DNA of 64,000 bases from Neobacillus bataviensis (GCF_019969725.1 NZ_JAHXYW010000002.1:186001-250000), one strand, 5' to 3'; counted from the stretch's first letter, positions 34,612 through 44,065 are shown. The notes: generated from the sequence alone by a model not told the origin. Made by a program: numbers and translations.

Positions 34612-36725
34612 GTTCAATCACAGCTGAACGTCTTGATACCGATTGTTTAATGAAGGCCTATAGGAATGTTAGACAGGGAAATGTACTTCCAGATGAATTG
34701 AAAATCCTTACTTTTTTGCAAAAAGCTTATCCCAATATGGTCCCTTCCTATGCGGGATCTCTTGCAAGAGGACGGAAAGGGATATTGCGCCGGCTGGCAG
34801 AATCGATGCTCCGGGAAGACATCATGGGACTTTCTTCGGCTTCCTATGATCTGTACAGTATCGGCTCAATTCATACGTTAAATGTTCCGGCCATTAATAA
34901 ATTTTGGCAAAGCATTATTAAGGCACTTCACACCAACGGGGTTGAAGATGGCAAAGTCTATAAATTATATCCTCTGCTTGAGGGGGAATGTCTTGTTATT
35001 CCGGTAAGCCGAACATATGCCTTTAATCGGGTAGAAGTAGATGGGCAGATTCTGCATATTTCGAAAGGTAGTATTAGGGCAATCGAACATGCTGTAGAAT
35101 GGCTTCAGCTGCTGCGCAGTAAACAGGGTGACAGCGGGCAAAGTGACTGGGGGAAGCTGGCTGAAGAATTAATAAACGGAAGTGCGAATCTAGCTCTTGC
35201 CTATGCCTATTGGGAGCAGAAGAAAAAAGAATTGAAGCAAAAAGCAAATGTACACGGAATTACAACTGCCATTGATTGGGTGTTATTTCAAAAGAGTGGT
35301 GATCACACCTTTGACTCAAGTTTGTTTTTTGAACAATTATCGGTCGAAGGGCATAACCTTCACCCTGGTACTAAAACCAAAATCGGGATGGATCCGGAAG
35401 ATGTGTTTCGTTATGCACCTGAATTTGATGGTGTCGCTGAAATTCAGTTTGTCGCCATTCATAAGGATTTTGCCGAGTGGAGTGTTATGAACGAAAACGA
35501 TGAGAATGCGAATGTCTTTCTTTTTAAAGAGTATCCAGAATTACGAAAGGCTGCTGAACAGGAATTTATCGGGCAAGGACTAAGTGTGAATGATTATGTA
35601 TTAGTTCCGGTGCATCCTTGGCAGCTGGAACAAGCTATACCAGAGATTTACGAACAGGAAATGAAGGAACAGATCATCGTTCCTATATGTGGGATAAGGG
35701 TTCCATTTGGTGCAACATCATCATTTAGAACCCTCGTACCTATTACAAATGGAAAGGAGACGAAGCATGCTATTAAAGTAGCTGTCAACAGCCAGATGAC
35801 ATCAACAATCCGCTCGATCTCTCCTAATACCACTAACAATGCAGCTGTTTTTACACGACTTATAACTGCCATTATGAAGCAGGAACAAGACCTGGCAGAA
35901 ACGTTTATACCTGTTTGTGAATGCGCGGGATTTAATTTCAAATGCAAAGAAACTAATGGGTGTAAAGACGAGCATCAAAAACTGAAAAGCCGAAATCTAT
36001 CTGTGGTATTCCGTGAGAATGTAGATAAATTTACAGCGATGGATGAAGTCGCCATTGTCTGCAGTTCGCTGTTTGCCGAATCACCGATTACAGAAAAGTC
36101 CATTATTGTAGAGTTGATTGAAAAATATAAGGAGGAAATAAAAGAGCCAAACCTTCGAAAGGCCGCGTTACAATTTTTCTCAGAGTATGCTTCTATCGTG
36201 CTTCCGGGCTATCTTACGCTTATGGTGAAGTATGGAATAGGCTTAGAAGGTCACTTGCAAAATAGTATAATGGTATTTAAAAAGGGGCGTCCAGTTCGAA
36301 TGCTGTTCCGGGATTGGGGAGGAGCAAGAATTTACCGGGACAGACTTCAGAAACATCCGTATCAAGTAGAATTTTATCCGGGTTCTGTAACGGTCACAGA
36401 TAGCCTAAAAGAAATGCACAACAAGGTATTCTATACTGTATTTCAGAATCAATGCGGTGAATTCATTGTCCAATTATGCAAGCATTTTGGGCTTGGAGAA
36501 GGTGAATTATGGCAGGAGATTCATCGGATTTGCCAGGAAGTTTTTGAACAACTAGAATTTCTGCCTCCATATACAGAAAACGCGCGCATTGATAGGGAAG
36601 CCTTGTACCAGTCAGAAGTAGATCACAAGGCCCTGACGAAAATGCGCTTGGAACCTGAAGGGAAAGATTATTCCTTTGCAGTCGTCCCCAATCCTCTATA
36701 TCAATTCAAACGGAGGGAAGGTTAA
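34608..36725 (+). CDS. NIS siderophore synthetase, IucA/IucC family (second)
   Basis: A 705-residue paralogue of the preceding protein with the same landmarks: VEGHNLHPGTKTKIGM, LVPVHPWQLE, KVAVNSQMTSTIRSISPN, LPGYLTLMVKYGIGLEGHLQNSI and a FhuF-like end (LTKMRLEPEGKDYSFAVVPNPL). ATG 34608 overlaps the previous stop (ATGA) with AAGGAG about 10 bases upstream, so translation is coupled. Two synthetases of different specificity normally acylate the two ends of a diamine or amino acid with citrate or related acids. Which one acts first cannot be read here. Confidence 0.92.
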   Translation: MSSITAERLDTDCLMKAYRNVRQGNVLPDELKILTFLQKAYPNMVPSYAGSLARGRKGILRRLAESMLREDIMGLSSASYDLYSIGSIHTLNVPAINKFWQSIIKALHTNGVEDGKVYKLYPLLEGECLVIPVSRTYAFNRVEVDGQILHISKGSIRAIEHAVEWLQLLRSKQGDSGQSDWGKLAEELINGSANLALAYAYWEQKKKELKQKANVHGITTAIDWVLFQKSGDHTFDSSLFFEQLSVEGHNLHPGTKTKIGMDPEDVFRYAPEFDGVAEIQFVAIHKDFAEWSVMNENDENANVFLFKEYPELRKAAEQEFIGQGLSVNDYVLVPVHPWQLEQAIPEIYEQEMKEQIIVPICGIRVPFGATSSFRTLVPITNGKETKHAIKVAVNSQMTSTIRSISPNTTNNAAVFTRLITAIMKQEQDLAETFIPVCECAGFNFKCKETNGCKDEHQKLKSRNLSVVFRENVDKFTAMDEVAIVCSSLFAESPITEKSIIVELIEKYKEEIKEPNLRKAALQFFSEYASIVLPGYLTLMVKYGIGLEGHLQNSIMVFKKGRPVRMLFRDWGGARIYRDRLQKHPYQVEFYPGSVTVTDSLKEMHNKVFYTVFQNQCGEFIVQLCKHFGLGEGELWQEIHRICQEVFEQLEFLPPYTENARIDREALYQSEVDHKALTKMRLEPEGKDYSFAVVPNPLYQFKRREG

Positions 36726-36730
36726 GAAAT

Positions 36731-37954
36731 ATGGCACACATAGAAGCTGAGCATCAGGAGGTGCCGCGCTTTGCTCTTCGCTCGAGATCATTTACGATTT
36801 TCATGTCCGGAAGCTTGGTTTCACGGGTAGGGGATTGGATGGATTTAGTCGCCCTAAACTGGGCGGTATTACAATTTACCGACTCTCCCCTTTATCTGGG
36901 ATTGGTGAATGCTTGCCGTTTGGTCCCCACATTTATACTAAGTGTTCCGGCAGGCGTTTTGGCTGATCGGTTTGATCGGCGAAGATTATTAATATGGATT
37001 CAAATCGTCATGATGATGTTAACGTTTTGTCTTGGCTATCTCGTTGAGACAAAACAGTCCTTTTGGTTTTTTGTGTTGATCGTAACAATAAGGTCTATGC
37101 TTGCAGCGATGGATCCACCTGTTCGGAATGCGTTAGTCTCAGATCTTGTCGCTCCAAGCTTAATGACTAGTGCAATCGCGATTAATACCACCGTTATCCA
37201 CCTGTCTCGTATAGTAGGACCGGCGATTGCAGGCGCACTGCTTGCCGTCACTGAAATGGAAAATTTATTTTTTATCAATGCATGGGCGACGTTAGGTGTT
37301 CTATTTTCTTTGCTGATAATTCATTCTCATTCTTTTCCGGACTCTACTAAAAAAGACAAAGAGAAGAGAACTCTCCGCGAGGCAGCAGAGTATATTAAAA
37401 GTCAGCCATCAGTACAATCTTTGCTCATTTTGGCAATTGTCCCGATGATATTTGGATTTCCATATACAACGATGATGCCGTTATTGGCCAGAGATTTATT
37501 ACAGCTTGGGCCTGAAGGGTTTGGGATGCTTCTATCTATTTCGTCTATCGGTGCATTAGTGGGAACTTGCTGGCTTTCGCTTGGGAAGGATATAAAAAGT
37601 GCAGGAAAATGGCTGATTTATTCGATTTTGGGATTTGGAGTCTCTTTGCTTTTATTCATAGGATCTAAAAACATGTTTATGGCAGGGGCAGCTATGTTCC
37701 TTGTTGGATTAACAAGTCAGACTTACCGGACGATGAGCCGAATTACATTACAAATGAATGTTCCTAATCAATTGAGGGGAAGGATTTTGAGCATTGCTTT
37801 AATGGATAGAGGGTTTATTCCTCTAGGAGCGATACTCATAGGGGCAATTGCCTCATGGTCAGGTACTTTATTGGCAGGCTTCGTGATGGGGGCAGGCTGT
37901 ATTGGAATAACCTTGCTGATCGCAGCAAGCAGACGGCAAATCTGGAAATTATAA
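36731..37954 (+). CDS. MFS exporter of the siderophore operon
   Basis: A 407-residue, twelve-TM major facilitator of the EntS/MFS_3 type (SGSLVSRVGDWMDLVALNWAVLQFT, VPAGVLADRFDRRRLLIW with motif A, NAWATLGVLFSLLI). It follows the second synthetase after 5 bases, with GGAGGGAAGG as ribosome site, and precedes the decarboxylase by about 20 bases. Position and family make it the likely siderophore export pump, comparable to SfaA/SbnD/EntS. No uptake lipoprotein or permease is present in this window. Confidence 0.9.
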   Translation: MAHIEAEHQEVPRFALRSRSFTIFMSGSLVSRVGDWMDLVALNWAVLQFTDSPLYLGLVNACRLVPTFILSVPAGVLADRFDRRRLLIWIQIVMMMLTFCLGYLVETKQSFWFFVLIVTIRSMLAAMDPPVRNALVSDLVAPSLMTSAIAINTTVIHLSRIVGPAIAGALLAVTEMENLFFINAWATLGVLFSLLIIHSHSFPDSTKKDKEKRTLREAAEYIKSQPSVQSLLILAIVPMIFGFPYTTMMPLLARDLLQLGPEGFGMLLSISSIGALVGTCWLSLGKDIKSAGKWLIYSILGFGVSLLLFIGSKNMFMAGAAMFLVGLTSQTYRTMSRITLQMNVPNQLRGRILSIALMDRGFIPLGAILIGAIASWSGTLLAGFVMGAGCIGITLLIAASRRQIWKL

Positions 37955-37977
37955 TGTGATATAGGAGTGAATAAATA

Positions 37978-39222
37978 ATGATGGAAATGATCGTTCAGAC
38001 CCTCAAGAAGGATCGGGAGAAGCCTTTTTGTGCCTATCTATATGATTTATCAAAACTTCGTCACCATGTGAATGGATTAATGACAACTCTTCCTCGGTCC
38101 TGCCGCTTATTCTATGCCATAAAAGCGAACTCTGATTCGACTCTATTAAAAACTTTAGCTCCCATTGTTCATGGGTTTGAAGTAGCTTCACTAGGAGAGA
38201 TTGAGAAAGTTCGGGCTATAGATGAACAAATCCCGATCTTGTTCGGCGGTCCTGGAAAAACACATGAAGAGATTGAAGGGGCTATTAAACATAACGTCTC
38301 CTTACTTCATATTGAAAGCATCAAGGAATTAGAGTTGGTCAATTACATAGCCGGTCAAAATGAAACAATCGTAAATATTTTACTTCGAGTCAATCTGCAT
38401 CATGCCGTTCCGAACGCACAGCTTAAAATGGCAGGTGTACCGACACAATTTGGAATAGACGAAGTAGAAATACCCTATGCAATCGCCTTGGCTAAAGGTT
38501 TGCCAAATGTAACGCTCCTCGGCTTTCATTTTCATGCAATGTCCAATAATGGGAACTCCCAAACCCATGCAGACTTCGTGGATCATTGTTTGGAAAGGGC
38601 AAATACGTGGGGGAGAGAGTGGAATCTTGACATTTCCTATGTAAACGTAGGAGGTGGTATCGGGATTGATTACCAGAATATTGAAAATGAATTTGATTGG
38701 ATCGACTTAACAAAGCGGTTGGAAAAAGTAATAGATAAGCATAAGCATTCCAATTGGCAGGTACTGTTTGAATGTGGCCGTTATATTACTTCCTCGTGCG
38801 GCTATTATGCAGCGGAGGTATTGGATATCAAACAAAATCATGGTCAATATTTTTGTGTAGTTCGCGGGGGAAGCCATCATTTTAGACTACCGGCAGCTTG
38901 GAAACATAGTCATCCTTTCACCATCGTACCAATAGAGAAATGGTCCTATCCTTTCAAACGACCTGAAGTAAATGGAGCAGTGGTTACAGTAGCTGGGGAG
39001 TTGTGTACTCCAAATGACGTACTTGCCAGAGATGTTCAAGTTGGAAGTGTACGTGCCGGGGATATTATTCTTTTCAGTTATACGGGAGCATATGGGTGGG
39101 CTATTTCTCATCACGATTTTCTCAGTCATCCCCATCCGGAGCATTTTTACATAGAATCTAACTCTAGTAGTTCTGATGTAAAAATAGAAGAGCAAAGTGA
39201 TCAATTCCATATATTCTCTTAA
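37978..39222 (+). CDS. SbnH-like PLP decarboxylase (fold III) for siderophore synthesis
   Basis: A 414-residue fold-type III PLP enzyme (Orn/DAP/Arg decarboxylase family 2). PLP Lys is in RLFYAIKANSD, the phosphate loop in VNVGGGIGIDY, EFCGR-like FECGRYI, and the late Cys in GELCTPNDV. GGPGKTHEEI, FRLPAAWKHSHPF and AYGWAISHHDFLSHPHPE strongly resemble staphyloferrin B SbnH, which decarboxylates citryl-diaminopropionate. A bare ornithine or diaminopimelate decarboxylase is less likely. GGAG precedes the ATG. Last gene of the Fur-regulated operon. Its substrate is probably a citryl-amino acid made by one of the synthetases. Confidence 0.9.
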   Translation: MMEMIVQTLKKDREKPFCAYLYDLSKLRHHVNGLMTTLPRSCRLFYAIKANSDSTLLKTLAPIVHGFEVASLGEIEKVRAIDEQIPILFGGPGKTHEEIEGAIKHNVSLLHIESIKELELVNYIAGQNETIVNILLRVNLHHAVPNAQLKMAGVPTQFGIDEVEIPYAIALAKGLPNVTLLGFHFHAMSNNGNSQTHADFVDHCLERANTWGREWNLDISYVNVGGGIGIDYQNIENEFDWIDLTKRLEKVIDKHKHSNWQVLFECGRYITSSCGYYAAEVLDIKQNHGQYFCVVRGGSHHFRLPAAWKHSHPFTIVPIEKWSYPFKRPEVNGAVVTVAGELCTPNDVLARDVQVGSVRAGDIILFSYTGAYGWAISHHDFLSHPHPEHFYIESNSSSSDVKIEEQSDQFHIFS

Positions 39223-39348
39223 GGATCTATTAAATGCTCATATAAAGAGCCTGTAAAAATAGAAGAATGAAAGATTAATCTCAATCCGAATAAAGGACTG
39301 GCTTGTTAGCACTAAACTAGACCATCCATCTATATTAATAATTTTTCT

Positions 39349-39380
39349 AGTCGATTCTTAAACTTGGAATCGGCTTTTTT
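39349..39380 (+). terminator. Intrinsic terminator of the siderophore operon
   Basis: AGTCGATTC (39349-39357) pairs with GAATCGGCT (39367-39375), followed by TTTTT. The remaining 200 bases before the next gene contain a small AGGTT/AACCT repeat at 39466-39480 and nothing else recognised. Confidence 0.82.
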
Positions 39381-39580
39381 GATTTTGCTAAACAAACAGT
39401 GTCTTACTTGGTAGTAAATCCCCTTTGTTCAAGGAAATTTGACTCATCCATTATCGATCCAGCTTAGGTTAAAAGAACCTTTGTTTATAAAATGAACGAA
39501 AAACCGACAAAAATTCAAAAATAATGTCGAATGGTGTCCATGGAAGTTACGATGCTCTACTCTTGAAAGGAGGTGACATA

Positions 39581-40474
39581 ATGCACATCCGGAATTTCAT
39601 TCTAATGGGTGTATTTTTGGGGGCAGCTGCTTTCTTGCCAAACCATGCATTTGCAGAGAAAAATGGAGCCGCTGGTCAACCAGAACCTCAAAATCCTGCA
39701 GTGCATACTCCCGTTTTAGAGAAAAACGAAGAGCCATTGGTTACGGAAAAAGCAATGCCCGTTACACCTGAAAACGTACATAAAAATCAAGGCGAAGTGG
39801 TTCAAAATCCAGGGACGAATCCTAGAACCAAGCAAACCTCAACAAACCCTGTTCCGAAGTCACCAAACAAGACGAATAAGGGAATTGAAAAGGCAGCTCT
39901 TTCTTCACAAAAAAACATAAAGTCTGCCGAATCTGCAGAACCGGCTGCAAAAGAGAAAGCTGCTAGACAAACAGGACCTTCAAAGCCCAATGCTGTAACG
40001 AACAAGCCGCCGGAGGACCCTAAGTCACTCACCTCAAATCAAACAGGTTTTGAGGAGGAAAATAACAGCCGGCCTTCTGGTTTAGATGCTAAGTCAGAAC
40101 CTTATCCAAAAGATACTGAACCCTCCGTATCAATTAAGACAAATAGTTCTCTGACCTTGCCGCAGAAACCGTTAAAAGATGAGGAAAACAAGACTCCAGC
40201 TAACAATAGGCAGTATCTTGGGGACATTGAGATCCTGAGCAACCCTCCACCACGAACGCCATCTGCTGGAGGGCAATCAAATGAGCAGTTCAGTCCGGGT
40301 ACAGGCACGACAAGCTTTATTGCAAGCCGGCTTGACTGGGATGAATATTTTGGTTTGAACCTTGGCCAGCTCTATACTTCCCGCCAGGCTAAGTACTGTC
40401 ATCAATGGATCAATGCGCCGCCTTTACCACCGCCAAAAGCAGCTCCTTTTTTCACAACGTTTACTGTTAATTAA
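39581..40474 (+). CDS. Secreted Pro/Lys/Asn-rich low-complexity protein
   Basis: A 297-residue exported protein. Signal peptide MHIRNFILMGVFLGAAAFLPNHAFA is followed by about 215 residues of low-complexity sequence rich in P, K, N, E and S, then a short ordered end with LDWDEYFGLNLGQLYTSRQAKYCHQWI and INAPPLPPPKAAP. No catalytic domain or anchor is visible. AAAGGAGGTGA, an almost perfect Shine-Dalgarno, fixes ATG 39581; a longer frame from 39524 is not supported. It is followed 38 bases later by the DUF1906 gene, so the two may be co-expressed. The disordered linker suggests cell-wall association. Confidence 0.75.
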   Translation: MHIRNFILMGVFLGAAAFLPNHAFAEKNGAAGQPEPQNPAVHTPVLEKNEEPLVTEKAMPVTPENVHKNQGEVVQNPGTNPRTKQTSTNPVPKSPNKTNKGIEKAALSSQKNIKSAESAEPAAKEKAARQTGPSKPNAVTNKPPEDPKSLTSNQTGFEEENNSRPSGLDAKSEPYPKDTEPSVSIKTNSSLTLPQKPLKDEENKTPANNRQYLGDIEILSNPPPRTPSAGGQSNEQFSPGTGTTSFIASRLDWDEYFGLNLGQLYTSRQAKYCHQWINAPPLPPPKAAPFFTTFTVN

Positions 40475-40512
40475 GCCACAGGTAACGATAATTAAAGGAG
40501 CATAATTGGAAA

Positions 40513-41544
40513 ATGAAACATTACCTTAACGCTATTAAACTTGCAAAATCTTTCGTATTAACTGGAGTATTGTCTTTTGGACTTTTGGCAGGAGGCCATT
40601 TTACTGCAGCGGCTGGACTTGATAAAGGAAAAGTGGAGCCAGTTAAAACTGTTCAAACAAGCAGTTCTCAAAATGGACAAGCCATCGGAAAAGCATCTTC
40701 TGCCGTTTCAACAAAGACTGAGGTTCCTGCGCAGCCTACAGTAGAAGCAGAATCGGAGATCCAACATAAGCAAGAAGGCAATATTGGAAAATCGCAGGCA
40801 AGTGTACATGCCAGTGAAACAGCAAAAATGCATGCTGCCCCAAACTCTGCGATTTTTTCAAAAGCCCCATCTGCAGATTCGAATGGAACTGAAGCTGTAC
40901 AAGGATATCTATTCGGATCGGATTCTGCTTCATCAGCGAATCCTGAAGGGGAAGATTTTTATCTAGGGAAGTTAGGTTATGGCAGCACTGTGCAATTTGA
41001 TGCAAGCACGGGCAGCGGCATCTATTTCAGTAGTGCTAGAGCACAGAATGCCAGCTATGTTTACGGTTATTGGTTTTTATCCGGTATGCAAAAGGCGCCA
41101 ATAGGAACCTCTGTAAGTGAGTGGGGAGTGCAGCAGGCAAAATTGGCACTACAAACCTATGAAGCTATGAAGAGTGTATATGGTTCGAAAGTCAGACCTG
41201 TTATCTTTATTGATGTAGAATCAGCTTTAACCGGTATGAATGACTATGACTATGCAAATAATCAAACGATTTATAATGCATTTGTTAATTATCTCAATCA
41301 ATATGGACAAGGTGTAAAACCTGGTACTTATTCATCTCCAGGCAACTGGGATCGTACGATGGGTGACTTTTCGCCAAGCACTCCTGGGGCTTATTGGGTT
41401 GCACATTACCCGGGTGACATCCCTGCAGATTTGACAACGGGCAATTCTGATTGGCTCAATTTCCCTGGAACAAACGAAAAGGCGGAAATTTGGCAGTACT
41501 ATGGCGGATACGATGACTATAATGTAGCTTGGAAACTACCATAA
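40513..41544 (+). CDS. Secreted glycoside-hydrolase-like DUF1906 protein
   Basis: A 343-residue exported protein. Signal peptide (MKHYLNAIKLAKSFVLTGVLSFGLLAGGHFTAAA), a disordered linker of about 90 residues, and a C-terminal GH25-like beta/alpha domain with VRPVIFIDVESALTG, PGTYSSPGNW, YWVAHYPGD and AEIWQYYGGYDDYNVAW. That set fits the DUF1906/Rv2525c-like glycoside hydrolase-like family, which may bind or cut peptidoglycan. The acidic FIDVES strand is where GH25 enzymes keep catalytic acids. AAAGGAG lies somewhat far (about 13 bases) from ATG 40513. A broken copy of the linker DNA lies at 32205-32365. Confidence 0.82.
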   Translation: MKHYLNAIKLAKSFVLTGVLSFGLLAGGHFTAAAGLDKGKVEPVKTVQTSSSQNGQAIGKASSAVSTKTEVPAQPTVEAESEIQHKQEGNIGKSQASVHASETAKMHAAPNSAIFSKAPSADSNGTEAVQGYLFGSDSASSANPEGEDFYLGKLGYGSTVQFDASTGSGIYFSSARAQNASYVYGYWFLSGMQKAPIGTSVSEWGVQQAKLALQTYEAMKSVYGSKVRPVIFIDVESALTGMNDYDYANNQTIYNAFVNYLNQYGQGVKPGTYSSPGNWDRTMGDFSPSTPGAYWVAHYPGDIPADLTTGNSDWLNFPGTNEKAEIWQYYGGYDDYNVAWKLP

Positions 41545-41630
41545 CAAAAACTTAAATGGAAGTTTGTAAGTTTGGAGTTTAATAGTTTTTTTATTGGAAT
41601 AATATGCTAAAACATAGTGAGCGACTGTGA

Positions 41631-41937
41631 GGGCAGCAGGTATCTTGGCGAAATAGCTCTCGTTCCGCATCAGTCGCCAAATTCACAAACAAGCACGATT
41701 TTTTATAACACGCTTTTCGACGAGAATGCGTCAAATCACTTAGCAATTGGCGAAGGATTTCCGTTTTGTTTAGACGAAGGAAAAACAATGTCTAAAGAAG
41801 AACTTGCGGAAATCGGTTTGAATGAAAGTATGACACACGTAGATTTTATGATTGGCTCGCATGAAATGGATATAGATGGGATTCTTCCTGACGGAAGCAT
41901 CGAACCCATTTTCCGAAATGGGAACTGGGCATCTTAA
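41631..41937 (+). pseudogene. 3' fragment of an M29 aminopeptidase gene
   Basis: Bases 41631-41937 encode the last 102 residues of an M29 aminopeptidase (GSRYLGEIALVPHQSP through EPIFRNGNWAS) in an intact frame ending with the natural stop. It matches 54531-54837 over the same length, without gaps of frame. Most nucleotide differences are synonymous; a few residues differ (NSQTS against ISNSN, D/E, E/K, I/V, S/F). No 5' part, promoter or sensible start is present, so it cannot make the enzyme. Confidence 0.9.
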
Positions 41938-41945
41938 AAATTTGT

Positions 41946-41976
41946 AACCTTGCTGATTAAATCGGCAAGGTTTTTG
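41946..41976 (+). terminator. Intrinsic terminator beyond the aminopeptidase fragment
   Basis: AACCTTGC (41946-41953) and GCAAGGTT (41965-41972) pair perfectly and are followed by TTTGC. It may serve the DUF1906 transcript. Confidence 0.78.
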
Positions 41977-42139
41977 CTTTCTTAAAAACCTTTAAGTCCA
42001 CTTCAACTTTATAAAAATAAGAACCCTTGGGCCGTAACGGAAGGAATTAAAGTTGCATAGGAATCCATGTCTCGATTACGAGGAAAAAGATTGTGCTAAA
42101 ATAACCGTAGGACCATTTTTACAGTGATGAGGGATTTTC

Positions 42140-42814
42140 ATGTATAGAATATTGATGATTGAGGACGATGAAAAAATCAGACGGATTGTCGCTGATACGT
42201 TGAAAAAGTGGCAGTATGATGTGGTGGAAGTGACCCAATTTGACCAAGTGCTATCGGAATTTGAGCAGACGGATCCGCACCTCGTTCTATTAGATATTAA
42301 TCTTCCGGTTTTTGATGGATACTACTGGTGCCAGCAAATCCGCGCTATGTCCAAGGTGCCGATTATTTTCCTATCATCCAGAAATCAGAATATGGATATC
42401 ATTATGGCGATTAATATGGGCGGAGATGATTTTATCCAGAAGCCCTTTGATTTGGATATCCTTGTCGCGAAAATAAGTGCGCTCATCCGTCGGAAATATA
42501 CCTATCAGGAAGATGAGAACAACGGATTCATCCATCGGGGGTTGAAACTAAATATCACCAATTCAACCATTGAATTTAAAGGGAAAAGCGTAGAGTTAAG
42601 CCGAAATGAATTCATCCTTTTACAATTGATGATGCGCAATATCGGAAAAATTGTTTCACGCGAGGAATTAATGCAGGCCCTTTGGAATGAAGACCAGTTC
42701 GTGGATGATAACACACTGACTGTAAATGTAAACCGGATGCGCAGAAAAGTCGGAGCTCTTGGACTGGAGGAGTTTATTGTTACTCGGAAGGGAATGGGGT
42801 ATTTGATCGAATGA
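42140..42814 (+). CDS. BceR-like OmpR-family response regulator
   Basis: A 224-residue response regulator. The receiver domain has acidic residues EDDE near 8-11, phospho-acceptor Asp52 in LLDINLPVFDG, and KPF. The C-terminal winged helix (ELSRNEFILLQLMMRNIGKIVSREELMQALW, DDNTLTVNVNRMRRKV) is OmpR type. GAGGGA precedes the ATG, and its TGA overlaps the kinase ATG (42811). It is close to BceR/GraR-type regulators that switch on peptide-antibiotic efflux pumps. The probable target is the ABC transporter at 48958-51659, whose promoter has a BceR-type site at 51734. Confidence 0.9.
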   Translation: MYRILMIEDDEKIRRIVADTLKKWQYDVVEVTQFDQVLSEFEQTDPHLVLLDINLPVFDGYYWCQQIRAMSKVPIIFLSSRNQNMDIIMAINMGGDDFIQKPFDLDILVAKISALIRRKYTYQEDENNGFIHRGLKLNITNSTIEFKGKSVELSRNEFILLQLMMRNIGKIVSREELMQALWNEDQFVDDNTLTVNVNRMRRKVGALGLEEFIVTRKGMGYLIE

Positions 42815-43803
42815 CCTTCCTCCGCTTTCTTACCTATGAAAAGCCTTATATTTATCTATATCTAACTAGTTTCTTGATTTCCGCCGCGGTATTTTTTACT
42901 GATAGCAATGGGCACTTATCATGGGGGACATTCTTCTATGCCTTTGCTTTATCTTCGATGGTGGTAATTGGCTTTTTAGTATTCCGTTATCAGCAAAACG
43001 TACGGGTCATCCGCCAGATGGAAAGTGAAGAGTATGACAGTTTGTCGCTCGAAGGAGATTTCGCTAAAGCACACATCGAAGAGTTAAAAAAGCAGCATAT
43101 CCGTGAAATGAATCAGATTCAAGACAGACAGAAGGAGCATTATGATTTTGTGGTCTCCTGGTTTCATGAGATCAAAACACCCATATCGGTTCTTCGCTTA
43201 TTACAGCAAACCGATATGGACGCGGGCAGTTTAAGAGAAGAGATCACTAAGATTGAAAATTACGTCGATCATGCTCTCTATTATGCCAAACTCGATAGCT
43301 TTAATCAGGATTACGATATTCAAAATTGTGACATCATCCACATTTCGAAAGAGATCATTCGATCCCATTCGAAAACCTTTTTCTCCAAAAAAATCAGGAT
43401 TACCATTCAGTCCGAGTCACTCGAAGTTCAAAGTGACCCAAAATGGCTGCAGTTTATCGTGAATCAGCTAGTAACCAATAGTTTAAAATATACGGAACCT
43501 CGTGGAGAGATCACCATTTCAGCTCTCGAAAAGCCAAAAGAAAAACAGCTGCTGATACGGGATTCCGGGATTGGCATCAGCCCAAAAGACCTGCCGCGGA
43601 TTTTTAATCGAGGTTTTACCGGAGAAACGGGACGTACGTATTCGAAGTCGACCGGAATGGGTTTATACTTAGCCCAGCAGTTATGTAACAAATTAGGACA
43701 TTACATAAGTTGTACGTCAAAGGTGGGGGAGTTTACCCAATTTATCATTCACTTCCCGCTGGATAGCGATCCGTATTTAATCCTAAAAAAACACAATGAG
43801 TAA
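42811..43803 (+). CDS. BceS-like intramembrane-sensing histidine kinase
   Basis: A 330-residue kinase with two TM segments (about 14-30 and 40-58) and only a very short extracellular loop, the hallmark of BceS-type kinases that sense through an ABC transporter rather than directly. Phospho-acceptor His119 is in WFHEIKTPISVL; the HATPase has N-box FIVNQLVTNSLKYT, G1 IRDSGIGI, F-box and G2 STGMGLYLAQQL. It overlaps its regulator by four bases. It should signal flux through the BceAB-like pump encoded 5 kb away. Confidence 0.9.
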   Translation: MTFLRFLTYEKPYIYLYLTSFLISAAVFFTDSNGHLSWGTFFYAFALSSMVVIGFLVFRYQQNVRVIRQMESEEYDSLSLEGDFAKAHIEELKKQHIREMNQIQDRQKEHYDFVVSWFHEIKTPISVLRLLQQTDMDAGSLREEITKIENYVDHALYYAKLDSFNQDYDIQNCDIIHISKEIIRSHSKTFFSKKIRITIQSESLEVQSDPKWLQFIVNQLVTNSLKYTEPRGEITISALEKPKEKQLLIRDSGIGISPKDLPRIFNRGFTGETGRTYSKSTGMGLYLAQQLCNKLGHYISCTSKVGEFTQFIIHFPLDSDPYLILKKHNE

Positions 43804-43878
43804 AATAATAACGGGTTTACTTGGTTTTTTTGAAAATAAGAAGTCTTATCCTTAATTGAGTAACTAGTGATATTTAAA

Positions 43879-44065
43879 ATAAGCGGAGAATTTCCGGTTA
43901 GAGTGCAGAATAGAACTCGGTTCGGGGGATATAAGCGGAGATTTTCCGATTAAGCAAAGCAAAATTACTCATTTTCACGTTTTTCGAGTCAATAGCCGGA
44001 ATCCTTCCGTCTATTTAAGCTATTTTCAGTGCTATTTCCTAATTAAGAGAAATTTCTCCGCTTAT
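43879..44065. repeat. Intergenic repeat cluster with AAGCGGAGA-TTTCCG units
   Basis: Related units, ATAAGCGGAGAATTTCCGG (43879), ATAAGCGGAGATTTTCCGA (43931), a degenerate ATAGCCGGAATCCTTCCG (about 43989), and one inverted copy ending GAAATTTCTCCGCTTAT (44043-44065), lie in the gap between the kinase gene and its terminator. Each unit is partly self-complementary (CGGAGA/TTTCCG), so the region can fold on RNA or DNA. It resembles dispersed intergenic repeats of Bacillaceae; no coding signal. Confidence 0.65.
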
